Source of the DNA: Cytobacillus gottheilii | GTDB taxonomy: Bacteria > Bacillota > Bacilli > Bacillales > Cytobacillaceae | DNA: 64,000 nucleotides | Assembly (NCBI RefSeq): GCF_001636345.1 | Contig: NZ_KV440945.1 | Coordinates: forward strand, 3,429,354-3,493,353 | Reading direction: 5' to 3' | The notes under the pieces: generated by a model | What the model was told of the DNA's origin: nothing | Databases searched by the model: none | What the model saw: the letters and a program-made list of their open reading frames with translations, nothing else | Program-made: the position numbers and the translations under genes | Shown: positions 28,110 to 35,599 of the stretch, piece by piece | How positions within the stretch are numbered: position 1 is the first letter of the stretch | Layout: every line of letters begins with the position of its first letter

Positions 28110-28694
28110 TTAGTCGATATCTACTTCAACGAATGTTCTTGCATTCACTTCATTCAGTGTACCATCAATTTCAGTCATAAACTCAACCAAAAACGCATCA
28201 AGTTCATCCATTTTTTCAATTGGCACTAAATAGAGTACATCTGCCAGGACTTCCTTTTTCACTTGTTCTGATAGTCCTTCAGTTTTCATGTTTTTATTAA
28301 ATTGATCAACTTCTGCAGTGGCCTTTGATACAGCTTTTTGATAGGCATATTTTAAATTTTCAAAGTATGCTTGAATATCATTTTTATAGACTATAGCTTC
28401 GGCAATTTTCATTGTCTTTCCTGTAATGACAATGTCTGTTTCCAGGTTCGCCTTATTAATCGCTACCGTTAACTTTATGTAATTATCTTTCAGGTCATAA
28501 AACTGCTGAAATAATGCTTTCACTTTGTCTATCGATTCTTGATGATTCTTTTTGATATCCTTTTTTTCATCAGATAATATGTGAAGCCTTTTATTATTAA
28601 TGGCACCATGCTGGGAAATGTCTTTTGTAATTTTCTCTAACTGGGCTTTGATCGTTTTTTTGCGCGTCATCGCACGGGCAATCGTCATTTGCAT
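28110..28694 (-). CDS. Hypothetical coiled-coil protein, 194 residues
   Basis: I cannot name this protein with confidence. It is almost entirely helical and charged, begins MTIARAMTRKKTIKAQLEKI, and has coiled-coil stretches at about residues 10-75 and 110-165. The motif KLTVAINKANLET followed by MKIAEAI recalls small DIP1984-like proteins. No signal peptide or membrane helix. Start ATG 28694 is supported by GGGGAGG nine bases upstream. Confidence 0.72.
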   Translation of the reverse strand: MQMTIARAMTRKKTIKAQLEKITKDISQHGAINNKRLHILSDEKKDIKKNHQESIDKVKALFQQFYDLKDNYIKLTVAINKANLETDIVITGKTMKIAEAIVYKNDIQAYFENLKYAYQKAVSKATAEVDQFNKNMKTEGLSEQVKKEVLADVLYLVPIEKMDELDAFLVEFMTEIDGTLNEVNARTFVEVDID

Positions 28695-28944
28695 TAACGG
28701 GTTCCTCCCCTTTTAACTTGCTTCTTGCTCTGTAAATCATAGAATAACAAAATTTAAAAATCAACAAATATGTTATTCATTTCCTGTACGAATTTCCAGT
28801 GCTTTCCCTTTTCCATGCAAAACATTTCTTTTACTGCAATTCTATTAGTTAAAACTTGTTTCTGCACTAAAAAAATACTACGATTAACCTACAATAACCA
28901 TTTGTTGAATAACAACAATTAGAAAAGGAGTTCTAATACAGCAC

Positions 28945-30045
28945 ATGTTCATTCTTATTATGCTTCTCTCTCTGCTGATTTACGGCGGGCTTGTTTATTA
29001 TATCGGCTGGAGAGGGTATCGATTGCTGCGTCCGGAGACTTCCACGCGGCGTTTTAAAACGATTTATATTTTAGTCATCACGCTGGCAGCCACTTCATTT
29101 GTTCTGGGCCGTGTGTCAGGAATCACATTCTTAAATATTGCCGGCGCCTATTGGATGGCATGCTTTTACCTGCTGATCTTACTGGTTCCTCTTGCCCATT
29201 TGACGGTCATTCTCCTGCGCTTAACAAAGCTGCCGAGACGAAAGACGCAGGTATGGGCAGGGACGATTACGATTGGATTGATAATATCACTTTTAGCATA
29301 TGGCGTTTTTAATACATACAGTCCTGTTGTTCGCACATATGATATTACAATGGAAAAACGCTCATCTACTCTCGATTCATTGCATATCGCAATGGCTGCA
29401 GACATGCACTTTGGTCTTTTATCAGGTAAAAATCATGCAGAGCGCCTTGTAAAACAAATGAATGAGTTGAAACCAGATATTATCTTAATCCCTGGTGACC
29501 TTTTTGATGATGATGTTCAGCCATTTCTTGATCAGGAAATCAACCAAATCTTATCTGAGCTTGATGCCCCATACGGCGTGTACGCCTCCCTTGGCAATCA
29601 TGACAAGCATGAAGGAACGATGGATAAGCTGATACAAGCATTAGAGGATAGCGGCATCACGGTTCTGTATGATGAGACAGAAAACATTCAGGACCAGTTT
29701 TCGCTGATTGGACGCAAAGATTATTCAGATCCAGACAGACTGGCCTTAGACACACTTATGAATGAAGTCGATTCTTCTAAACCAGTCATTTTGCTGGAGC
29801 ACCAGCCATATGACCTTGATATCGCACAGCAGGAAGGTGTAGACCTAATGCTTTCAGGCCACACCCATCGCGGACAAGTATTCCCAGGCAGCCTTATTAC
29901 GGCTTCCATTTTCGAGAATGATTGGGGACATCTACAGAAGGAGCAAATGCATTCTGTTGTTACCTCAGGGTTTGGCTTCTGGGGACCGCCAATGCGGATA
30001 GGAACAAGATCTGAAATTGTCAGTATTCAGGTTCAGTTTCAGTAA
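28945..30045 (+). CDS. Membrane-anchored metallophosphoesterase (YkuE/YaeI-like)
   Basis: 366 residues. Four hydrophobic helices occupy the first 130 residues. The calcineurin-like domain follows with MAADMHFG (near 151), IPGDLFDD, SLGNHDKH and SGHTHRGQVFPG, the metal ligands of the family. Such proteins act on the outer membrane face or cytosol on lipid or nucleotide phosphoesters; the substrate is unknown. Monocistronic, ending just before a dispersed repeat. Confidence 0.9.
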   Translation: MFILIMLLSLLIYGGLVYYIGWRGYRLLRPETSTRRFKTIYILVITLAATSFVLGRVSGITFLNIAGAYWMACFYLLILLVPLAHLTVILLRLTKLPRRKTQVWAGTITIGLIISLLAYGVFNTYSPVVRTYDITMEKRSSTLDSLHIAMAADMHFGLLSGKNHAERLVKQMNELKPDIILIPGDLFDDDVQPFLDQEINQILSELDAPYGVYASLGNHDKHEGTMDKLIQALEDSGITVLYDETENIQDQFSLIGRKDYSDPDRLALDTLMNEVDSSKPVILLEHQPYDLDIAQQEGVDLMLSGHTHRGQVFPGSLITASIFENDWGHLQKEQMHSVVTSGFGFWGPPMRIGTRSEIVSIQVQFQ

Positions 30046-30061
30046 TATAAACCGTTTGAAA

Positions 30062-30238
30062 GAGGCTGAGGCATAAGTATTTAACACACGCATAGAACCG
30101 AATGCTTAGGAAATCATCTTTCTAATCATTCGGTTTTTTTATGATTATAAAATTTATTTTATTCACTTGAGTGCAATGGAGCGGAGGACACTCGACTCCG
30201 GAGGGAAATAGAGGAAAAGGTGAGACCCCGCAGGCGTG
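30062..30238 (-). repeat. Dispersed repeat, copy 3, left half (interrupted by IS)
   Basis: Inverse-orientation copy of the ~315-bp repeat: GAGGCTGAGGCATAAG, CCGAATGCTTAGGAAATCAT, then GGAGCGGAGGACACTCGACT and GGTGAGACCCCG. It breaks at 30238 where the IS begins; the rest of the copy resumes at 31690. Confidence 0.9.
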
Positions 30239-30276
30239 TGCACTGGACCCATAAAATTGGACACTTATATTTAAGC

Positions 30277-31092
30277 TTAAGCAGCTACTACTTCAGTACT
30301 AACCCGATAAGCTACTGGACTTTTCCGATTTAATCTTGATTTAATTCTCAAGTGGTTGTAGTAATAGATGTATTTTTCTAACTCGGCTTTAAAATGCTCG
30401 ATACTTTCAAACTCTTGTAAATAAAGAAACTCTGATTTTAAGATCCCAAAAAAGTTTTCCATGACAGAATTGTCAAGACAGTTTCCTTTTCTAGACATGC
30501 TTTGTGTAATCTTATGTTCTTTCAGTGTCCTTCGGTATTTGGGCATTCGATAGTGCCATCCCTGGTCGGAATGGAGTAAGAGCTCATCGCTTTCTTTTAC
30601 GTATTTTAATCCTTGGGCCAACATCCTATCGACCAAATCAAAAGTCGGCCTTGATTGAAGCGTATAGGTGATGACCTCGCTATTAAATAAGTCTAAAATC
30701 GGAGAAAGATAAAGCTTCTCTCCAAACACTTTAAATTCTGTAATGTCTGTCACCCACTTTTGGTTCGGTTTCTGGGCACGGAAGTCACGGTTAAGGATAT
30801 TAGGAGCTGCTTTTCCAACTTCCCCTTTATACGATTTATACTTTTTCATACGCACAATGCATTTAAGCCCTAGATCTCTCATTATTCGAAGTACTTTCTT
30901 TTTGTTGATCTGATATCCTTTTTCCTGAAGCACGTCCGTAATGCGGCGATATCCAAACCGACCTGAGTGTTTGCGGTAAATGAATGAAATTCTTCTTTTC
31001 CATTTGCGGTCAGGATCTGGTTGATTCCACTTTTTTATGAAGCTGTAGTAAGTGCTTCTAGGCATCTTGGCTATTTTGATCATTTTAATCAC
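30277..31092 (-). CDS. IS150-group transposase OrfB (DDE integrase)
   Basis: 271 residues, with Asp in WVTDITEF, Asp in LLHSDQGWHY and Glu in NSVMENFFGILKSE as the DDE triad. The N-terminal part has the HTH_21 pattern (KMPRSTYYSFIKKW). It starts at GTG and lies in the -1 frame relative to OrfA, so a programmed frameshift fusion is likely. Confidence 0.92.
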   Translation of the reverse strand: MIKMIKIAKMPRSTYYSFIKKWNQPDPDRKWKRRISFIYRKHSGRFGYRRITDVLQEKGYQINKKKVLRIMRDLGLKCIVRMKKYKSYKGEVGKAAPNILNRDFRAQKPNQKWVTDITEFKVFGEKLYLSPILDLFNSEVITYTLQSRPTFDLVDRMLAQGLKYVKESDELLLHSDQGWHYRMPKYRRTLKEHKITQSMSRKGNCLDNSVMENFFGILKSEFLYLQEFESIEHFKAELEKYIYYYNHLRIKSRLNRKSPVAYRVSTEVVAA

Positions 31093-31118
31093 CGGGAAGT
31101 TGTTCCTTAGTTCATATA

Positions 31119-31637
31119 TTACTTTCGCTTTAATTTGGTTGGTGATTGTTCTTCCTGAACTAAGGCTTTCAGCTTTTTTAAATACGCGTTCTCCATACGA
31201 AGGTATTCCAATTCTTCTATCAGCTCTTCTACCGATGGATTCTGAGAGTTACTCTTGTCCTTATTTTTCCTCTGATTAGATGTCATTATAGAAAGCCTCT
31301 TTTCTTTTGGTTCAAGGGCATCTACTCCATCTGTCTCCCACGTTTTCTTCCACTTGCGAAGCATAGATGGATCAGGGAGATGGAATCTCGCGGATGCCTC
31401 TCGAATGGAGTAATTCTTTTCCGTGATAAATTGAATTACCCTCATTTTAAAGGCAGAAGGATAGTTTGTATAGGGAAAGGAAAAAGCCTGATCCCCATGG
31501 TAACGAACGAGCAGCACCCAGTAACGGAGAGTGGAATGATCTACGCCCACCTGATTCGCTAGTTCCCGATAACTAATCATTTCGTTTAAATAACGTTTAG
31601 CAATTTGAAGTTTCTTTTCCTTGGTAAGATGTGTCAT
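31119..31637 (-). CDS. IS150-group transposase OrfA (HTH)
   Basis: 172 residues with two successive helix-turn-helix units (about 8-50 and 60-105: YRELANQVGVDHSTLRYW and IREASARFHLPDPSMLRKW) and a C-terminal leucine-rich coil (EELIEELEYLRMENAYLKKLKAL). This layout is typical of the IS150 group of IS3. Confidence 0.92.
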   Translation of the reverse strand: MTHLTKEKKLQIAKRYLNEMISYRELANQVGVDHSTLRYWVLLVRYHGDQAFSFPYTNYPSAFKMRVIQFITEKNYSIREASARFHLPDPSMLRKWKKTWETDGVDALEPKEKRLSIMTSNQRKNKDKSNSQNPSVEELIEELEYLRMENAYLKKLKALVQEEQSPTKLKRK

Positions 31638-31689
31638 TTATGAGTTCGCCTCCTATTGTTGGAGTGTCCAACAATAGGGGGGCAGTGCA

Positions 31690-31765
31690 GCGTGCCGAGG
31701 AGGCTCAGCTTCCTCCCCTCGGAAAGCGAGAGTCCGCAGCGCAGGTGGAACGGGCTTGTTTAAAG
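31690..31765 (-). repeat. Dispersed repeat, copy 3, right half
   Basis: GAGGAGGCTCAGCTTCCTCC, CGGAAAGCGAGAGTCCGCAG and GCAGGTGGAACGGGCTTGTT continue the repeat after the IS. It ends about 90 bp before vanR, so the van cluster starts right at the repeat. The stretch 31766-31857 presumably holds the vanR promoter; no clear VanR box is seen there. Confidence 0.88.
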
Positions 31766-31857
31766 AGTTCTATTTTAACAATTTGTGCTCACGCTTCTCA
31801 TTCTCCTAAAAATGATTTAATCTATAGTAGTTCAGTAAGCTGTTTGAGGTGAAAAAA

Positions 31858-32562
31858 ATGAATCCTATATTAGTTGTAGATGATGAAAAGGAAATTGCCG
31901 ATTTAGTAAAATTTTATTTAAAGAATGAAGGCTATGATGTCCATGTCTTTTATGAAGGCAAGCCGGCACTTGAATATATACAGAATCATGAGCTCGAGCT
32001 TGCGATTTTAGACGTAATGCTGCCGGATGTGGACGGGTTTTCAATCTGTCAGAAAATCCGAGAGAATCACCATTATCCGGTGATTATGCTAACGGCAAAA
32101 ATTGAAGACATCGACAAAATCACCGGGCTCACATTAGGTGCTGATGACTACATAACAAAGCCGTTTAATCCGCTGGAAATGGTGGCTAGAGTGAAAGCGC
32201 AGCTGCGCCGCTATAAACGCTATAATTCAAATAACAGCAGCACCCCTGTGCCTGAGGCTGCTGCAAAGGAACACGATTTCTCCGGCTTGATCATTAATCA
32301 GGACACCCGTAAATGCACGCTCTATGGAAAACCACTCTCTTTAACTCCGATCGAATTCTCGATTTTGTGGCATTTATGCGAAAACAAAGGCAAGGTGGTT
32401 TCCTCAGAGGAACTGTTTGAAGCTGTCTGGGGCGAGAAATATATTGATAACAACAATACTGTGATGGCCCATATTGCCCGTTTACGGGAGAAAATGAAGG
32501 AGCCATCAAGAAAGCCAAAGTTTATTAAAACGGTATGGGGGGTTGGCTATACCATTGAATAG
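31858..32562 (+). CDS. vanR: VanR-type response regulator
   Basis: 234 residues from ATG 31858, 6 bp after GAGGTG. Receiver domain with DDE near 8-10, phospho-acceptor Asp52 (AILDVMLP) and Lys near 102 (YITKPF); winged-helix output domain about 130-232 ending VWGVGYTIE. OmpR-family, most similar in pattern to VanR of D-Ala-D-Ser clusters. It should activate the ligase-vanXY-vanT unit when phosphorylated by the next gene's kinase. VanR identity rests mainly on context. Confidence 0.88.
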   Translation: MNPILVVDDEKEIADLVKFYLKNEGYDVHVFYEGKPALEYIQNHELELAILDVMLPDVDGFSICQKIRENHHYPVIMLTAKIEDIDKITGLTLGADDYITKPFNPLEMVARVKAQLRRYKRYNSNNSSTPVPEAAAKEHDFSGLIINQDTRKCTLYGKPLSLTPIEFSILWHLCENKGKVVSSEELFEAVWGEKYIDNNNTVMAHIARLREKMKEPSRKPKFIKTVWGVGYTIE

Positions 32563-33649
32563 AGAAAGTGCTCCAAGCAGCGGATTAACTGGCAGGATGT
32601 TCACGAAATTTTTCATTGCAATCTTTATTTTTTCAGTTGGTTTAATGACATCTATTATTGCGGCTTATTTTATCTATAGCAATTTTGTTTGGCAGCCAAA
32701 TGATTTGATCTATCTCCTGTTAAGTCCTGTTCGCAGTAACCCCCTTACTTTTATTCTAATCACATGGATGATCGGGATTGTCGGCATCTTTATGTATTTT
32801 TGGAGAAAAACGCTCAAGTACGTAGATCAGATTGTAGAAGCAAGCAGGCTGCTTGCTTCAGACAATAGTGATTATATCCGTCTGCCAGCTGAATTAAAGC
32901 AAGTGGAAGAACGAATGAATAGCACCAAGCAGGATTCGATCCGCAATGCAAGGCTGGCAAAAGAAGCAGAACAGCGCAAAAATGACCTTCTCGTCTATTT
33001 GGCTCATGATCTGAAAACACCATTAACATCGGTCATTGGTTATTTAACATTGCTTCGGGATGAGCAGCAAATTTCAGAAGAGCTGCGGGAAAAATATTTA
33101 TCGATTTCATTAGATAAAGCCGAACGACTTGAGGATTTAATTAATGAGTTCTTTGAGATTACCCGTTTTAATTTGACACAGCTAAGTCCTGAAATGAGCC
33201 ATATTCATTTAACTAGAATGCTGCAGCAAATTACTTTTGAATTTAATCCCCTACTCGCAGAAAAGAACTTAACCTGCCAATTAGAGGTTGAAGACAATCT
33301 GGAAATCTCCTGCGACGTGAATAAAATGGAACGGGTTTTTGATAACTTAATCCGCAATGCGATTAATTACAGCTATGAAAATAGCGCCATCATCATTCGT
33401 TCAGAAAAGGATCAAAAACATTTACACCTTCATTTTATAAACAAAGGTCCTGTCATTCCGAAAGATAAGCTGGAGCGCATCTTTGAACAATTCTATCGAT
33501 TGGATACGTCCCGCGGAACAAAATCAGGTGGAGCCGGACTTGGCCTTGCAATCGCCAAGGAAATCGTCGAACTGCACGGCGGCACGATCTCTGCACAGAG
33601 TGAGAATGAGACAGTTGAATTTATCGTCACACTTCCACTTACACCGTAA
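32543..33649 (+). CDS. vanS: VanS-type sensor histidine kinase
   Basis: Up to 368 residues. Two membrane helices (about 21-45 and 66-88) flank only about 20 external residues, so there is no large sensor domain. HAMP-like segment, then H box VYLAHDLKTPLTSVIG (His155), N box DNLIRNAINYS and G box KSGGAGLGLAIAKEI. The start is uncertain: TTG 32543 or TTG 32555, overlapping vanR, or ATG 32597. Presumed trigger is glycopeptide or cell-wall stress. Confidence 0.87.
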   Translation: MAIPLNRESAPSSGLTGRMFTKFFIAIFIFSVGLMTSIIAAYFIYSNFVWQPNDLIYLLLSPVRSNPLTFILITWMIGIVGIFMYFWRKTLKYVDQIVEASRLLASDNSDYIRLPAELKQVEERMNSTKQDSIRNARLAKEAEQRKNDLLVYLAHDLKTPLTSVIGYLTLLRDEQQISEELREKYLSISLDKAERLEDLINEFFEITRFNLTQLSPEMSHIHLTRMLQQITFEFNPLLAEKNLTCQLEVEDNLEISCDVNKMERVFDNLIRNAINYSYENSAIIIRSEKDQKHLHLHFINKGPVIPKDKLERIFEQFYRLDTSRGTKSGGAGLGLAIAKEIVELHGGTISAQSENETVEFIVTLPLTP

Positions 33650-33685
33650 GAAAATCGTAAGAATTACAGAAGAAAAACGTATTAT
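33644..33685 (+). promoter_or_regulatory. Candidate VanR-activated promoter (tandem 11-bp boxes and -10)
   Basis: CCGTAAGAAAA (33644-33654) and TCGTAAGAATT (33655-33665) are direct repeats resembling the VanR binding consensus TCGTANGAAATT reported for enterococci. TATTAT (33680-33685) fits a -10 box with the second repeat covering a poor -35 region, the usual layout of response-regulator-activated promoters. The repeats overlap the end of vanS. Confidence 0.65.
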
Positions 33686-33710
33686 TTCCTTGAAAATAAA
33701 CGAAAAAATA

Positions 33711-33763
33711 ACACTTTTTGTTTTAGTACGATGTATGTACAGAAACAAAAAGTGTTTTTTTAT
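33711..33763 (+). terminator. Perfect intrinsic terminator / attenuator in front of the van ligase
   Basis: ACACTTTTTGTTT (33711-33723) and AAACAAAAAGTGT (33743-33755) pair over 13 bp, the loop has GTAC...GTAC, and TTTTTTTATTT follows. It ends about 5 bases before the ligase ribosome site. Transcripts from vanRS and from the candidate VanR promoter must pass it, so it may attenuate the resistance genes. Confidence 0.85.
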
Positions 33764-33782
33764 TTACAAGGAGGAAATCAAT

Positions 33783-34835
33783 ATGGAAAAAATGATCGTT
33801 GCTGTTCTGTTTGGCGGCTGCTCGAATGAATATGAAGTATCTCTGCAATCTGCATACTCTGTCATTACACATATGGATCCTGAAAAATATGAAAAAGTTT
33901 TAATTGGCATCACAAAGGAAGGACGCTGGTACCGATATTACGGCAGTGCAGAAAACATATTAAATGATACATGGTGTACTGATGAAACAAGCTGTACGCC
34001 TGCGATCTTTTCGCCGAATCGCTATGAGAATTATTTATTAGAAGAGACAAATGGACAAGTTGTTAAAACGATGATTGACCTGGTCTTCCCTGTTTTACAT
34101 GGTAAAAATGGCGAAGACGGAACACTGCAAGGATACTTAGAGCTAGCTGGAATTCCATACATAGGCTGCGATACCTTGTCTTCTGCCTTGTGCATGGATA
34201 AAGACCGCGCTCATAAATTAGCAGCACTCGAAGGGGTACGCACCCCAGCTTCCGTAGTATTTTCAAAGTCTGCGTTAATAGAAGAAATCATTGCAGAAAC
34301 GGATCAGCTGAAGCTGCCGCTTTTTGTTAAACCCGTTAAATCTGGCTCCTCCATCGGAATTACGCTTGTTAACGAAAGAGACGAACTGCCCAGTGCTGTT
34401 GCCGAATCTTTTTCTCATGATGATCGCGTTATTATCGAAGAGTTTATTGATGGTTTTGAAGTTGGATGTGCTATTTTAGGCAATGATGACCTCATAGTCG
34501 GTGAAGTGGACGAAATAGAGTTAGAAACTGGCTATTTTGATTTTAAAGAAAAATACAGTCTCACTACTTCAAAGATTCATATGCCAGCCCGCATCGACGA
34601 AGATCTGAAAGCAAAAGTAAAGGATACAGGCATTAAAATCTATCATGCCCTTGGCTGCTCTGGTTTGGCACGGGTGGACATGTTTATTACCCCAAGTGGC
34701 GAGATTGTCTTCAATGAAGTGAACACTTTTCCAGGTTTCACAGATCACAGCCGTTATCCAAATATGATGAAGGGCATTGGATTAACGTTTTCCGAAATCA
34801 TTGACAAACTAATCCAATTGGGGCTGGAGCGATGA
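33783..34835 (+). CDS. vanG: VanG-like D-alanine--D-serine ligase
   Basis: 350 residues from ATG 33783 after AAGGAGG. ATP-grasp D-Ala:D-X ligase with VAVLFGGCSNEYEVS at the start, LVFPVLHGKNGEDGTLQG, PVKSGSSIGIT, the omega-loop EKYSLTTSKIHMPARI and C-terminal VDMFITPSGEIVFNEVN. The overall pattern and the omega-loop are closest in memory to VanG-type D-Ala-D-Ser ligases, not D-Lac (VanA/B) ligases. It makes D-Ala-D-Ser for peptidoglycan precursors with lower vancomycin affinity. vanXY and vanT follow. Confidence 0.93.
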   Translation: MEKMIVAVLFGGCSNEYEVSLQSAYSVITHMDPEKYEKVLIGITKEGRWYRYYGSAENILNDTWCTDETSCTPAIFSPNRYENYLLEETNGQVVKTMIDLVFPVLHGKNGEDGTLQGYLELAGIPYIGCDTLSSALCMDKDRAHKLAALEGVRTPASVVFSKSALIEEIIAETDQLKLPLFVKPVKSGSSIGITLVNERDELPSAVAESFSHDDRVIIEEFIDGFEVGCAILGNDDLIVGEVDEIELETGYFDFKEKYSLTTSKIHMPARIDEDLKAKVKDTGIKIYHALGCSGLARVDMFITPSGEIVFNEVNTFPGFTDHSRYPNMMKGIGLTFSEIIDKLIQLGLER

Positions 34836-35599
34836 GAAATATTACGCTGCAGAAAAACGATATGTATAAAGGCTATTTACTGCTTGTAAATCGCCATAAC
34901 GGACTAAAACAAAGACAAGCCCACGATTCACCTGCACTTGTACCCTGTCTTGAAAACGTTGAATCCATTTTACTCGAACGAAGGGCCGCAGCCTCATTAA
35001 CACAGCTTCTTGAAAAAGTAGAAGCACGGGGAAAAATTGTGCCAGTTAGCGGTTTTCGAAGCAAAGAAGAACAAGAACAATTATTCCAGGATTCTCTCAT
35101 TGAAAATGGCAGAACCTTTACAGAGCAATATGTCGCCTATCCAGGCTGCAGCGAGCATGAATCTGGCCTTGCCATTGATTTAGGGGAAAATACGGATGAA
35201 ATTGATTTCATTCGTCCTTCTTTTCCATACACATGCATCTTTGGTCAGTTTCGCAAACTAGCAGCAGAATACGGTTTTATTGAGCGCTATTCCAGCGGCA
35301 AAGAAGAAATAACAGGCATCTCACACGAACCTTGGCATTTCCGCTATATCGGGTACCCGCACGCAAGAATTATGGATCATCATAATTTCTGTCTGGAAGA
35401 ATACATTCAGTTTCTTTCCGACTTTCCGCAGGATGGCCAGCATTATACATTTAGTGAAAAGGGCAAAAACTTCGAGATATTTTATGTAAGAGCAATAGAT
35501 CAGGAGACGATCATTCAAATACCAGAGAATTGCTTATACCAAGTCTCCGGGAACAATGTGGACGGCTTTATCGTGACAGTTTGGAGAAATTCTTTATGA
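34832..35599 (+). CDS. vanXY: VanXY-type D,D-dipeptidase/D,D-carboxypeptidase
   Basis: 255 residues, overlapping the ligase stop by 4 bp. Zinc-peptidase motifs of the VanY/VanX family are visible: VPVSGFRSKEEQ, SEHESGLAIDLG (His and Asp ligands) and the catalytic HEPWHFRYIGYPH. It should remove D-Ala-D-Ala and D-Ala-terminated pentapeptides so that D-Ala-D-Ser precursors prevail. No signal peptide, as for cytoplasmic VanXY proteins. C-terminal 60 residues are less conserved. Confidence 0.93.
   Translation: MRNITLQKNDMYKGYLLLVNRHNGLKQRQAHDSPALVPCLENVESILLERRAAASLTQLLEKVEARGKIVPVSGFRSKEEQEQLFQDSLIENGRTFTEQYVAYPGCSEHESGLAIDLGENTDEIDFIRPSFPYTCIFGQFRKLAAEYGFIERYSSGKEEITGISHEPWHFRYIGYPHARIMDHHNFCLEEYIQFLSDFPQDGQHYTFSEKGKNFEIFYVRAIDQETIIQIPENCLYQVSGNNVDGFIVTVWRNSL

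Larger units (their letters stand above)
30239..31689 (-). mobile_element. IS3-family (IS150-group) insertion sequence, 1451 bp, with target duplication
   Basis: Both ends begin TGCACTG and share TTGGACACT further in. GCGTG occurs directly on both sides (30234-30238 and 31690-31694), a 5-bp target duplication. Removing the element plus one GCGTG restores the dispersed repeat. OrfA and OrfB are intact and in -1 relation, so the element looks recent and potentially active. Confidence 0.93.

Noticed and set aside
31631..31852. 73-codon frame across the IS end and repeat
   Set aside because: Spans an insertion junction, so it cannot be an ancestral gene.
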